64,000 nucleotides of DNA from Coleophoma eucalyptorum. Its lineage: Eukaryota > Ascomycota > Leotiomycetes > Helotiales > Dermateaceae. The stretch spans positions 1,302,001-1,366,000 of the forward strand of contig JALRME010000004.1 of assembly GCA_026120035.1 (NCBI GenBank), read 5' to 3'. Position 1 is the stretch's first letter; each line of letters opens with the position of its first letter. The notes under the pieces were generated by a model. That model made no database searches and was not told the DNA's origin. It saw only the letters and a program-made list of their open reading frames with translations. The translations under genes and the position numbers were made by a program. Positions 35,269 to 47,358 of the stretch are shown piece by piece.

Positions 35269-35739
35269 GATTCTGTGGTTCAAACTTCAAGTGTGGGGTA
35301 TTGAAGGTGGCATGGGATATATTTTCATAAATTTTCAAAAAGGTGCTAGCGGCGATCGGTGTTAAGACCCTGCAGACCTGGACTTGCCATGCTCACGCTC
35401 CCCTCCCTGCAAATGCGGTAAGAAGCGAGCTGCTCCACATACGTCACGGTCATCCTCTCTACCTTCATTCGGCTCTTGTGCAATTTGGTTTGGCTTCTTT
35501 AGCTGTTGATCATTGTGGGTGAGAAAGAGGAAGTTGAAGTTCGCGGGGTTTGGTCTCCTATTTTCCTTTTGCGCCTTACATTCTTGGCACTCTTCTGCTT
35601 AATGTCTAATTGAGAACAACACAATTGCACTCCTTACTTTCCTTAGTCGAGGCTGTCCTCATGGTCGGAGCTTGAAACTCGAAGTGTGACGGTCAACAAG
35701 AACGCGCTCAGCGACCTTTGCGATTGTGATAGCAATACA
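35269..35739. promoter_or_regulatory. divergent promoter region, TSR2 / alpha/beta hydrolase
   Basis: 471 bases separate the two start codons. Nothing beyond ordinary sequence was recognised. Confidence 0.4.
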
Positions 35740-38487
35740 ATGGTTTTCAACACAGCTTCAGTCGGTGCTGCTGTTACACCAGCCGTGATATCGACATTTA
35801 TATCCCATGTTTGTAGCTTCAATGCTTCGTGTAACCCGGATTACTGACAACACCACAGTATCTCAATAGGAAACCCCTTGCCCAAAAGCCCACTGCACAT
35901 ATATCCTACGACGAAGGTATTCATCTAATCCGCCAATTCTTGCTCTATGCATCCCACCATACTGTCGAAGACATCCAACGGTTCACGTCTCAGTGGGTCC
36001 CTCATCCGACCTGGGTGAAGGTGGACGAGGTCAAGATTGGAGCAGAATACATCCAGAAATCAGCAACAGCAATACAAGAGCAATTGGGGCATCATGGAAT
36101 TGAGAAGGTCGGAGGCAAGAATTGGTGGCAATGGAGAAGACCTGGGAGCGAGCTAAAGGCGGAATGGATTGAGATGAGGAGCGATTATCAGGAGAGGAAG
36201 AAGAACAAGGACCCAGGAATGAGGGTGATGCTCTATGTGCATGGTGGTGCTTATTTTTTCGGAAGTGTGGATGAGCATCGATACCAGATGCAGAGACATG
36301 CTCGAAAGCTTAAGGCGAGAGTGTTTGCACCCCGATATCGACTGTCGCCCCAGTTCCCTTTCCCTTGTGGTCTCCATGATTGTTTAGCCGCCTATTTATA
36401 TCTTTTAACAGTACAGGATCCAACTACAATTATACTAGCGGGAGACTCAGCGGGTGGTGGGATGGTTGTGAGCATGTTGGTTACAATGAGGGATCGCGGA
36501 ATACCTCTACCAGCTGGTGCTATTCTGATTTCACCATGGGTCGACTTGACGCACTCATTTCCAAGTGTAGCTGGAGATAACCCTTTGGATTATATTCCAC
36601 CACATGGATTTCACCAGCGTCCCTCTAAATCATGGCCTCCCCCAAATGCAAACGACATGTTAGCTATCCAGGAAGGGATTGTCAAAAAGCTTGCGAACAA
36701 AGATCATGCACGACCAGAGGTTGAAGCAGATGCTGTTCAGGGCTTTCATGTTGACCACCATCCTACTGAGACTGGTAATGACACCGCAGCTACAGGAACA
36801 GTAACTAATGATGGAAGTGGCCCCGAAGCAAATACTGTTCCTGGACCCGGCCATAATTTATCAATTATGATAGATGGGAGTTTGGTTGAGATCAAGGACC
36901 AGATCCAGATGTATGCGACAAATCAGCTCATCTCACACCCTTTAGTATCACCTGTCCTTCAACCTTCCCTTGGCGGCCTACCACCACTGCTCATTCTTGT
37001 TGGTGGAGGAGAGATGCTCAGAGATGAACAGATCTACCTTGCACACAAAGCAGCAAATCCCACAAAATACCCACCCGGGGATGCTTTTCTAGACGAGAGC
37101 CCTCACGACCATAACAGAAATCAAGTTGACAGGTGGAAACCTACGGATGTTCAGTTGCAGGTGTGGGATGATCTTTGCCATGTTGCTCCTACCCTTAGTT
37201 TCACTCGTCCGGCCAAGTACATGTATAAGTCGATAGCACAGTTTGGAGCTTGGACTTTGGCTCGAGCTCAGCATGCTGATATAGACATCATGGATGACGA
37301 TGATGTTTCTATCATTTCTAGCTCGTCTACGGATTATAGCGATGAGGATGGCACAGCTACAGAGAAAGTAAGTTTTATATATAAACCAACACACGATATG
37401 AATACTGACAAAGAGAAAGAGGAAATTAGGAGAACAAGTATCCGGAAATATTGGTAAAGCAGGAGATCCTTTGCCTGCATTTAAGAACCATATGATTCGA
37501 CAACGAGTAGATCGTCATGGGAGAATCTTCCACCTAGATCCAGCCTCGGAGCTCCCTGGCTGCTGCATGCCACCAAGTGAAATCGGAGTTATCAAAGAAG
37601 GACCTGTGAAAAAATGGATGGCTGCAAAAAAGGAATGGGACACGAAATACGCATCAATAAAGCGTCGAGTACAAAAAAAGCGGGCGAAGGAGATGGCTGA
37701 GGGGTATCAAACTTTCGGCGATGGTGATGTTCCACCACCATCAGCTCTAGCTGGTCGGCGCAAGACAGGCGAGGAATTGAAGGAAGAGAGGAAGAAGAAA
37801 AGTTATGGTATGAGTCTATGGGCTCTTTGGGGTAGTTCCCATGATGAGAAGACGATGGACAGAGAAGAGGGTTTAAATAAAGACCCAGAAAGATCTATTG
37901 CCACACCAAACGATGGTCAAGGTGCAAGGGCTTTAGATGATATGGAGACCACTCGAGGCCAGATGCTCGAAGCTGGCAAGAGGCCGGAAGCTAGCAGACG
38001 TCGGTCTCGACAAAAGACTGTCACAGACTTGCACCAGACTGAGGAAAACGGTGACCAAAGTGTATATCCAGAAAATGACTGGACCACTGAATCTACCTCA
38101 ATGATTGAGCCAATCCCCAAAATCATGATCCACCAATCAGCCCCAGACGAGGAGTACGACCTTAAGCGACCCAAAGCACACGGCATCGCATTTCCCTTCA
38201 GCCTCAAGCAGGAAGCTGCCTCGGCAAGCATGACAACTCTTACTAGCACTGCAGAGGTTCCTCCCACGAAAGATATCCGTGTCGATGGTGCTATGGACAG
38301 TGGTGTGAGACCAAATACAGCCGATATTCAAGCAGTCAATTCTCCCGAAGCGAAGAAAGCTGAAGAGTTATTACAGAATGGCGAGGATGAAGAAAAGTTT
38401 TTTGAGGCCGAGGAAGTCATTAGTCCTCAGAGACCGCCCTTGGAAAAGTTCGAGACTGCACCGGAGGATTTGCCGACTTCTACATAA
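35740..38487 (+). CDS. large alpha/beta hydrolase, hormone-sensitive-lipase type
   Basis: Three exons (35740-35808, 35859-37367, about 37414-38487) give about 883 aa. The N-terminus has a short hydrophobic stretch (1-23) that may anchor it. The hydrolase core shows the oxyanion motif YVHGGAYFFGS (HGG about 151-153) and the nucleophile elbow AGDSAGGG (Ser about 220). The acid and His lie near the region LQVWDDLCHVAP. HGG plus GDSAG is characteristic of HSL-family esterases and lipases. A long charged C-terminal extension (from about residue 530) includes GKAGDPLPAFKNHMIRQRV and a Lys/Arg-rich helix, with no domain that I know. The last intron has two possible acceptors six bases apart (before 37414 or 37420). 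The stop at 37457 belongs to unspliced reading. The natural substrate is unknown. Confidence 0.85.
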
Positions 38488-39629
38488 GTTCTTAAGAGAA
38501 GGGCCAAAGAATGTTTGGAATTATCGTTATAAGATGGATAGTTGTGTATTAGTTATCAGTATTTAAGTTAGATAAACGAAGAATGTTGGAGCTGATTTGA
38601 CTGTTCAACCTCTTACATGTCTGTCCTTGGTGTGGTAATACCAACTTCTGTGCTCTGGAACAAATTCGATGAGACCGGAAATCCATGTCAAGGACTTTTG
38701 AACTCTCGGTGAGGCGGATTACTAAGTTATATTTGTCCTAATGCTTGGAAAACCATCACAACAGCCAAGGAGAAAGTGTATAGAAATCAACACAGCGTAT
38801 CTAAGAATCCGGTTCGAAGGCGAACAATATAAACAACAGGGTGAGTTGAAGGCTGACTGAAGCGGAATTGAGGTGTATCATGGAGTATTTGTGCAAGAGG
38901 AAACGAAATATATTATAACTGGACTGGCGGAAAGAGCAACGACGCTCTGTATAGCACAGCTTTCACTCAAGTGATACTGGAGGGTGTCTTTTACTGCCGT
39001 CGCATTGAACTCCTCTAATCACCATATACCTCGTTTGCAGGCATCCGCTCTGTTCAGTACCTGAGGACAATGCCGGTACGTTCAATAACTTTGCACACTG
39101 ATCCAACAGCGCAGCGCTCATCTCATCTAGAGAAGAGTCCAAGCAGATTGTTCATTATAGCTTTATAAGTATCCCTACCTCCTTTCTAACTAGTTGCTGT
39201 CCTAGCTAAGATCGCATACAAAATAGCACAACGTCCAACTCGTACAGGCAAACCCGGGTAACCGTCCAGCCACCTTCCCGCCTCTCTGATTAGAACAGAT
39301 GAGGTCTAGAACACCACCTATGAAGCGAAAAAGCAACGGAGAACAGAACCAAGCGCCACCCATATGCAAGATATATCCTTAGAATTCAGAACCTTAATTA
39401 AAAATGAAGAAACAATAAACGGGAACCCTCCAAGTTTCCGATTTCGCTTTCCTTTAATGGACTCCTCAGGACGCCGCGACTCAGATGTGTATTCCCTAGC
39501 TCGAAGATCTTTACTTCGAGGTATGAAGAAGTGAAGTTGGGTCGTCCGTCTGATAGACGGGTTGCGAGAGTGGTAGGACACATCTCGTAAGATTCTTAGG
39601 TAGAGATAAAGTCATGAACTCTATCGCGT
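38488..39629. other. intergenic, hydrolase / arrestin 3' sides
   Basis: 1.1 kb between converging stop codons. No coding sequence or repeat was recognised; short frames here have no family resemblance. Confidence 0.5.
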
Positions 39630-40957
39630 TCATTCGATAACCATCTTCCGTTGGCCACCTGCCATTGTCCATCCAAGCGCTCGCAAAGCATCCTTATCGT
39701 TGGCGCGTATTATCGTGCAAGCAGGTAGCATCGGATTATTTGGATCTACATGCGAAGCATCTTTTGCAGCCTGTTCGATTGCATCCATTTCTTCCTTGCA
39801 AGCTTGTTGATCAATTGGACAGACGACAATGGGTTGCCGTAGTATGATATTTCTTGCGGCTGAAAGATGTGCCTGCGGCTGATTAGCGGTGTACAGTCAG
39901 AAATTGTAAGCACAATTATTTTACCTTGATGCTGATAAAGAATTCGATTTTGTATAATGAACCTGTCGTGGTGAACGAATTTACCGAATACATCGGGAAA
40001 GCGCTCTTCCCTCGCCGGATGATACCGTATTCATCTCGCAACTCTTTCGATGGAAAGACAAGTCCGAGGTTCGTTCCAAATCCTTCTTCGGGTATTTTTG
40101 TCCCAATTGTCTGCGTATGCTTTGCTATGCGATTGATCTTTTTCGTTGGCTCGTCTCCTTCATGATTATAAGTGATCTCCTCTTCTATGGCGATAGTGAT
40201 CTTTTGTATCACAACCTTGGTCGCCTTCTTCAACCAATTGGGGTTTGGTGAGAGTTTGATGTAGACACTCACAGGGTCACATGGACCGTACGACCACCGC
40301 GGTAATGATATTCCCAAGGTCACCAAGTGATCCGATGTCCCTTCTGCTGCTTCTGGTCGATTATACATCCCAAAGGTCGACAGCGTATCGTATCTTTGTA
40401 TCGGAACAGGAAACGCATGCTTTTTCTGTTCCTGTCCCTGCTGTATCGTAACCACCAACTCATAATACGTTTCAGCTGTCCTACTATGCAACTGCAATGA
40501 TGCCGGCGGTATCCTCCTATTGCTCTCCTCTCCTCCTCTTCCAAACGGTATGAATAAAACGAACGGTAGGTCCATCAATACCACGCTTTCAGACTCCCTC
40601 CCAGCTGGGCATCTGAATAATAACAACTCCTTTCCCACCACATCCGTCGTTTCCCGCCTCGGAGTGCCCAGATGCTTCTTCGCTATTGATTCCGCTGAGG
40701 GATGTATGGTTTCCCGTCGTTGTAGACAAATGCGGACTAAAGATATGGATACCGGCGCAGAGATCCCCGTGAGAGGCCTAATCTCGACCTTACCCTCTAT
40801 GCGAGGCTGTACACAGAAGACAATCGTCAGCACGCGACAACAGCAAGAATAGAGGAGATTGTCTGTTGAAATAACTTACCAAAGTCGCAGATATACCTGG
40901 GTACCCAACCAGGAAATTACTATTGGGCGGCCCCGAGACTCTGACGAACGCTGCCAT
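39630..40957 (-). CDS. arrestin-like (alpha-arrestin fold) protein
   Basis: Three exons (40957-40880, 40806-39925, 39872-39630) give 400 aa. The first exon is MAAFVRVSGPPNSNFLVG..., followed by beta-strand-rich sequence typical of an arrestin N domain (PRIEGKVEIRPLTG, then LPFVLFIPFG). The C domain has TLGISLPRWSYGPCDPVSVYIKL and TYNHEGDE. The arrestin-fold call rests on the pattern of strands and the position of these blocks. Fungal alpha-arrestins recruit Rsp5-type ubiquitin ligases to membrane transporters for endocytosis. I see no clear PPxY motif, so it may be a shorter arrestin-like adaptor. The long frame ending at 39916 reads past a donor site; the spliced end is IRANDKDALRALG... to 39630. 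Confidence 0.78.
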
Positions 40958-41578
40958 CTTTGCCTCGGGCTCGTTGGCGCCACAGCGCTTTGCGCCAGTT
41001 GTTTTATAAAGTTGTCGACCGGCGACTGTTGAAGTGCTGGTCACCTTGATATCATAGAATAGGTTATTGTATGATCTGGTGTGAGCACTGCGCTGGTCGG
41101 TGGTTGTGGTGGTGACCGGTGAGCTCTGGCGTCACAATGGATGCTGCTGACAGCAAGGCTTAGCTGTACAAGGTCCTGGTGTTGATATTTGATTTCCGGC
41201 CCACACGACAATGACGATGATGGAGATCGGCAAATGCCGTCGCTTGGATCTCTAGGCAAAATGGCGAATAAAATTAAGGGGAGGAGAGGAACGGTTTATT
41301 ATGGATTTAGCTATTTGGAAGGGATAAAACATGGCATGGACGATGATGCATTGATCAGAAGCAACTCCCATCAACAAAGACGAAGGCGACTGGGCCTAGA
41401 GCTTTCCGCCTGACCGCCAAGCGCCCCGCGCTGCCTCGAGGCTATCCTTCAGCCCTATCTACGCAATCGCAATCAAGATCCGAACGAAACAAAAGAAAAA
41501 CCAAGACAATACAACTACCTCGTACTGCCAGAAAACGGCCATGCTGAGACGACCACGGCAGTTATCCCAGAAAGCGCC
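40958..41578. promoter_or_regulatory. divergent promoter region, arrestin / cyclophilin
   Basis: 621 bases between outward-facing start codons. No specific site was recognised. Confidence 0.4.
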
Positions 41579-42163
41579 ATGTCTGTAACTCTACACACAA
41601 ACCTGGGGGATATCAAGATTGAGGTATTCTGCGAAAGCGTGCCCAAGACGGCTGAGGTAAACACAGTCCCCAAATCTCAGCTAGCCCAGCCAGCTGAGAT
41701 GATATCCCGCTCCAGCACACACAGACAGCCAGCTGACAACAAGCTCCCACAGAATTTCCTTGCGCTCAGCGCATCAGGTTATTATAATGGCTCGCTCTTC
41801 CACCGGCTCATCCCGTCATTCATGGTCCAAACCGGCGCGCCATCTACAGCACCCAAAGGCGGAGAATCAATCTGGCACGAACAATTCGAGGACGAGATCA
41901 AGCCCTCGTTGCGACACAATGCGCGCGGCATCGTGAGTATGGCCAACAAAGGGCCCGGCACGAATGGGAGCCAGTTTTTTATCTGCTTTGCAGCTGCGCC
42001 ACATCTGGATGGGAAGAACACCGTCTTTGGACATTTGCTTGGGGATGAGAGCTTGGAGACCTTGAGTAAAATTGAGAAGGTGGATATAGATAGGAAAAAT
42101 CGGCCAAAAGAGGAAATTAGGATTCAGGAGGTCACAATCCATGCCAATCCATTGGCGGGTTGA
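41579..42163 (+). CDS. cyclophilin peptidyl-prolyl isomerase, PPIL3/Cyp10-like
   Basis: Two exons (41579-41656, 41753-42163) give 162 aa. The uninterrupted frame would give 194 aa, but 41657-41752 is an intron: gtaaac and cacag ends, 96 nt, and its 32 codons break the conserved junction between SVPKTAE and NFLALSASGYY. Active-site residues are visible in FHRLIPSFMVQTG (Arg, Phe, Met, Gln) and in ANKGPGTNGSQFFI, followed by HLDGKNTVFG. The short start MSVTLHTNLGDIKIE and total length match the PPIL3 subgroup, a spliceosome-associated cyclophilin in animals. It isomerises Xaa-Pro bonds; in fungi the client is unknown. The HLDGKN stretch has His where cyclophilin A has the cyclosporin-contact Trp, so drug binding is probably weak (inference). 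Confidence 0.93.
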   Translation: MSVTLHTNLGDIKIEVFCESVPKTAEVNTVPKSQLAQPAEMISRSSTHRQPADNKLPQNFLALSASGYYNGSLFHRLIPSFMVQTGAPSTAPKGGESIWHEQFEDEIKPSLRHNARGIVSMANKGPGTNGSQFFICFAAAPHLDGKNTVFGHLLGDESLETLSKIEKVDIDRKNRPKEEIRIQEVTIHANPLAG

Positions 42164-42853
42164 GATGCTGTGGAATGTAAATGTGGTATTCCAACAACAA
42201 GAAGGGCAAGAGGCTGTGGTGATTGAAGTGCCACCCAATATGAGCTCGAGGCGTGACAATGGTCTAAGGGCCGAAAGGACTACACACCGGCAGGCTTGTG
42301 TGGTGTAAGTCGGGTCTGAATAAGGTGCTCAGGATGCAGGTGTTATGTCCAACAGGGACTCATGAGTGACACCCGAAGCAATAAAGAAGAGTGGACCCTA
42401 GTCCATACAGTCAGATAAACTTGCAATGCGTTCGTTGCTCGTGGTATTTAAGGCTTTCAGCAGCTACTTGGCCTAGGCTTACTCATTATCATTTCCAATC
42501 ATTAAATCCTTCCAAGACACATCGTTCGGACCACCGTGCTAATCAAGATCTATGAAAAGCTCATAAAAGAATCTTCACATCCGCACACAAACACGGAGGG
42601 AATCATAGGTATTTCATTGCCAACCACGCCTAATCATAACGCTTTCCTAATCGCACCATATATTCCACTGTTCGCTCCAACGAGTCCTGAACGCCGCTTG
42701 CAAAGGCTAAATTGAAGTCTGTGTGCACTTTCAAAACAGACACCCCATAACTCCAATGCAAAATGCAAAGCAATGCTGGCTGGAACAAAGGTAAGCCAAA
42801 TGCTGAAAGATGCCCGATCTAATGCTATCCAACAATAGCGGAACAAAAGCTTT
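42164..42853. other. intergenic, cyclophilin / phosphatase 3' sides
   Basis: 690 bases between converging stop codons. No gene or repeat was recognised. Confidence 0.5.
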
Positions 42854-44932
42854 CTATCGTATGGGTCGACCGTGGTCTCCCATTCCTAATCCTATGAGCT
42901 CGAAAATAATTGGGTTGATCTCAACCGCTAGCCAAGCAATGCCTACACTAGTTAATAGATGAATTGAAAGAGGATATATGTGTTACTCACCAGTATAGAC
43001 GACGAGTTTGGTGACTACCTCAACATCATAGCGGACTCGAGGTTTCTCTAATCTTGAGAACATCTCTGTTTCTTCCAACTCGTTCCGCTGACCGACAACG
43101 AATACATCCTTCTCTCCATCCTCCGCAGTATCTGTTGTCGGTGTGGCAGGAGTGACCATAACATGTCCTTGTCCCATCATTTGCTCATAGGAACCAACAC
43201 GAGATTGGCCCGGAGTAGGTAAATTTCCATTTCCCATAACTCCAAGCGAAGCAGAAATTCCTGATGCTTGGGATGTCACTCCATCTCTATCTTCCTTCCT
43301 TGAGAAATAGTCATTTGTGTGAGATCGAGACGGGCTTGGAGATCGACCCGGTGTCTCAGTGTCCAGCGGGGTAGCCAAGCTGTCCCTGCGTCTCTTTTCT
43401 CGGTATGCCAGTGTCTCATAAGCATCAGCCGCAGACTGTGGGCCTACAGACACAGCTCGAAGCCTTCGGGGATGTCTTATCGAAGCAACAAGACTAGGAA
43501 GGTCTGAGACTGATGGCATCACATTATCCACCTTAAGACGAGCTGGAATATTCTTATACTCTGATGCAGGCATAAAGAACTTTCTGGGCAAGATAAAGCC
43601 ATACCGGTCAATGGCTCGGAAGAGGTGAGGTAAGAGTTTGAGCAGAGTTGGCTTCATCACTTCACGCCACAGTACGATGACCACAACTCCGATGACAACT
43701 CGCAGTGTTACGGTAATCCAGCCCATATGTTCCAGGTCAAATGGTACAGTTGCTGGCACCGGCACGTCCCAAGCCCAGTTCCCAGCAGCATAATGCCAGC
43801 CTCCAAGCTCGATACCTATCATGACGCCAGCAAATGCAACACTGTCATCAAAGCAAGGACAGTCATCTGCTGGCTCGGGATGTATGCGGATAAGAACAAT
43901 GATAACCAGAGCTACAGTTGCTGGGGCCACCCAACTGCTGCTGTGCAAGTATTTATCAATATCTGCACCGTAAACGCATTCAACAACCGAGATGGCAGCC
44001 CCAAGAATGCTCCCTACAATCACGTCCAGAAACCCATGCATCCCGCAGTATAGTCGGCCGAGAATAATCGAGAAGGCATAGCAATAACTGACAACCTCGA
44101 GAATCAACTTGGTTGAAGGCAGCAGCTGGCAATCAGGTGAATGGAGAGTGAAGAGGGCATATACGGCGACCGAGACTGCATTTGCAGAATGTGTTGAAGG
44201 GAACCCATACTCGAGAGCCGCAGAACCAGACATGGTGATCCGGTGGAGTGGCGGGGAGAGTGGGCGTGGTAAAGAGAACATATCTTTCAGGAAGCCGGTG
44301 AAGAAGACACCAGAAGCAAGTATATGGACCATTCTAGATGCCATTAGAATATTGAACAAAGGCATTATGAGAGCACACCCTTACCCTCTTCCTAACGAGG
44401 TATGCCCGCACCAGAACAGAATTGGAAGCGCAATCATGAAAAATGTATGCGTGCCAAGGTTGGCAGTCACAGCAAAGTAGGAGTCCAATGCAGGCGACCT
44501 CATCTTATCTTGCATCCATGCCAAGTACGGTGTTTCCCACCGGATTAGGGGTAGAAGACTCTGGCGCAGATTGTATCGCCATGGTGGAAGTTTACGTTTG
44601 TCTAGGGAAATGTCAGAACTGGTTCATAGTGTGCTGGGAGAGTGATAGTGGGTTGAAGGAGAGGGTGCCGTTGCAGACGGTCGGCCGAGTGCAAGCTCCA
44701 TGTGCCATGCCTCAATTGCTAAGGTCGCAAAGCAACAATGAACGCGATTGCGCTGTAAAGAAGACTGGCCGGAATGTGCGGATGTTGAGATCAACTTACA
44801 ATGATCCAGACTTCTCAGACCGGCATCTGGATTAGAATCCGAGCGTGTTATCGATACGGGAGGAGGGGCAGCCTCTGGCACTTTTTCAATCTCCAGCCTT
44901 AGGCTTTCGCGGCCGTCAGGAGTCGGACACAT
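42854..44932 (-). CDS. LCB3: sphingoid base-1-phosphate phosphatase (LCB3/YSR3 type, PAP2 family)
   Basis: Four exons (44932-44800, 44601-44385, 44333-42991, 42942-42854) give 593 aa. The N-terminus is MCPTPDGRESLRLE, then LDHYKRKLPPWRYNLRQ across the first junction. The PAP2 active-site triad of motifs is complete: KDMFSLPRP (KX6RP), GFPSTHSAN (PSTH) and GRLYCGMHGFLD (RX5HX3D). Multiple membrane helices follow, then a Ser/Pro-rich cytosolic stretch and a last hydrophobic segment (VVTKLVVYTG to IAWLAVEINPIIFELIG). Enzymes of this group remove phosphate from dihydrosphingosine- and phytosphingosine-1-phosphate at the ER, recycling sphingoid bases and limiting the signalling lipid. An ATG at 44365 lies inside the second intron and is not the start. 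Confidence 0.93.
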
Positions 44933-45496
44933 GGATGAATTCGTTGTTGCAGCATCTATCTAAGAAAGTTATATACAGGCCCGCACAAGAAAGACGCGAT
45001 GCGGCAGCGAGAACCAAAGGAGGGACACTCGGGGTCGTGGTGGGATCGCGTTGGGTGCAGGGTGGAATCGCGTGAAAGTGAAGATCTACTTTCTTGATCA
45101 GCCCAAACCTCGAACAGAATCAGCGCGCCTCGGCAACGAGATATGGTTATCTGCCACAGGAGCAGACGAAGCTTGAAACTTGACATGATGGGACGACATC
45201 CCTGCTAGTGCTCCTCCCGGATGACGCTTGGCCCAAATTTAGATTGGCTGACCATGGTTGCCCCGGAGCAACGATGTTGACTTCCTGAGAGAGTTGGTCC
45301 ATCTCAGCCACTTCTCGAGAGCTTGATATCCAGGCTCTCGGTGGAAGTTTAAGTCATTCACATTCAGTTAATCAAAGAATTTGCTTCTTTTTCTGTTCGG
45401 CCTTCGACTTCGCATTGATATCAGTATCGACGACATTCCTGAAATTAAAGTATTCGTCGGATCCTTACCATTTCAATTTCGCGTCCGCAGATAGAG
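44933..45496. promoter_or_regulatory. divergent promoter region, LCB3-like / RHO4
   Basis: 564 bases between outward-facing start codons, with pyrimidine-rich sequence just before RHO4 (about 45380-45440). No defined site was recognised. Confidence 0.4.
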
Positions 45497-46427
45497 ATGG
45501 CGACGCAATATCAACGCAACGATCACCATCGCCGAAAACAATCCGATATGTCTGAAAAGTACGAAGCTCCAAAACGAAGATCCACACGACGCGAACAGAG
45601 CCAACGATCCAGTGATAGCACCATGATGAGTGCTGCCTCCGCCGGTCGTGAGTCGGCAGCTACCAATATCACAACGGGGCCTGCATACTCAAAGAAGATC
45701 GTCGTCGTTGGTGACGGCGGATGCGGAAAGACTTGTCTGTTGATCAGCTACAGCCAGGGCTACTTCCCAGAGGTACTGTTGTCCTGAAATCCACGATGTG
45801 ACGGAAATGCTGATCGTTCCCTAGAAATACGTCCCCACCGTCTTCGAAAACTACATCACATATCCTACACATCCATCCAGTGGCAAGACAGTAGAGCTTG
45901 CTCTGTGGGATACCGCTGGACAAGAAGAATATGATCGGCTTAGACCCCTCTCATACCCCGAGACTGACTTGTTATTTGTCTGCTTTGCTATCGACTGCCC
46001 CAATTCTCTTGAAAATGTTATGGATAAGGTAAGTTTTAGAGTAGTTGAAAAAGGCGACGAAGCTGACTTTAAACAGTGGTATCCTGAAGTACTGCACTTC
46101 TGTCCTTATACACCACTAGTTCTCGTAGGACTCAAGTCTGATCTTCGAACAAAGCGGACATGTATTGACCTTCTTAAAACCCAAGGACTTACACCCGTTA
46201 CCCAGGAGCAAGGCATGGCTGTAGCTCAGAAGATGAATGCGCGTTACATGGAGTGCAGTAGTAAGGAGATGACTGGAGTGGAAGAGATCTTCGCAGCGGC
46301 TATCGATACAGTTGTAGCCAATGACCGAAGTAACCAAGTTCAGTCACCGACAAGAGGCGGATCATCCGGGCAGACCAACCGTCCCGGTGTCATAAGAAAG
46401 AAGAAGAGAAATTGCCGCTTCTTGTAA
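45497..46427 (+). CDS. RHO4: Rho-family GTPase Rho4
   Basis: Three exons (45497-45772, 45825-46028, 46077-46427) give 276 aa. A Ser/Arg-rich N-terminal extension of about 65 residues precedes the G domain, a hallmark of Rho4 over Rho1 and Cdc42. G motifs seen are GDGGCGKT (72-79), the effector loop [35 protein letters not shown] in the TKxD position, and ECSSKEMTG. The end KKKRNCRFL is a polybasic stretch plus a CaaX box with terminal Leu, predicting geranylgeranylation and plasma-membrane attachment. In filamentous ascomycetes Rho4 controls septum formation with Bud3 and formins. A typical Thr-Lys-Leu-Asp motif is replaced by GLKSDL, which is normal in the subgroup as far as I can tell. Confidence 0.94.
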
Positions 46428-46821
46428 TGACCTTCGAACACGACCTGCTACGATATCGACACGACCTACGACTGCATAACACGGTGTGCTAGCTATATTG
46501 CCTGAGAGGCCTGGTAATGATTTGCGACGATGGCCAGATCTAGCCTGGGCATGAAAGCAGTTGGATGCTACCAACAGACTCCTTTCCTTGGCCGGCTGGG
46601 ACTGGTTTCCTGTTTGATTTCCTGGCTTCTTGTAATGGCAATAGGGTCCTTTTGGGATGTTCGGATATACAATTCTTTCGAGGTTTCCTTTGTATCATGA
46701 CTTTTTTGTTTTTAGAGAATGAATTTCCAATACTCTATGCCAATGGCCTCCCAGCTTCGTATATCATGGTATCGTGTTTTGACTCCCTAACGCCTTCATC
46801 CGTCCTGTTCGACATGCCAAA
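46428..46821. other. intergenic, RHO4 / DAD1 3' sides
   Basis: 394 bases between converging stop codons. T-rich; nothing recognised. Confidence 0.5.
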
Positions 46822-47358
46822 TCATTGTCTAGCGTCCCCAGCATCATCTGTCATTTCAACATCACCCCTATTATCGCCTTCCTCTTGCTCGCCCTTCTCT
46901 GTCCCTTGTCCTTCTTGTGCATTCTCAGGCGTTTCTGGGTCTTTCGCCATGACATTTTCGAATTGGCTCCAAAGTGCTTCCACAGAACTGAATTCATTGC
47001 CAACCTACGTTTGCACTACCAATCAGTCTTGCCAAATATATGCGAACTAACGACCACTATTCCCTAAGGCCATAGAATAACTTACATCGATCACTCCCTC
47101 TAGACTTCGATTTAACTTGTTGAGATTCGCAAGGACATGTCCGAAACTCTAGGAGATTACAATACATTAATTGAAGTTCTCATATGTACTCAGAAACCGA
47201 AAGCAGGTAAGTACACCGGAAGGGGGGAGGAGGAAACGGAAACTTACAACGTCAATCTCACGCAGAAGCAACTCTCTCTGCTGCTCGAAATACGATCGCT
47301 CTCCTGTCCCACCGTTCGTTGGCGAGCCTACTAATGGCCGGTTCGTACTTGACGACAT
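46822..47358 (-). CDS. DAD1: DASH/Dam1 complex subunit Dad1
   Basis: Three short exons (47358-47248, 47148-47086, 47004-46822) give 118 aa. No single frame shows the gene, so it is easy to miss. The N-terminus is Ser/Gly-rich, then [34 protein letters not shown] and [15 protein letters not shown]. These helices, in this order, are the Dad1 core. The C-terminal 45 residues are acidic and disordered, longer than in yeast. Dad1 is one of ten subunits of the outer-kinetochore DASH ring, which couples chromosomes to microtubule plus ends. It is fungus-specific. All three exons join in phase 0. Confidence 0.92.

Noticed and set aside
44340..44365. ATG at 44365 as start of the PAP2 phosphatase
   Set aside because: It lies in an intron; two upstream exons restore the conserved N-terminal region in frame.
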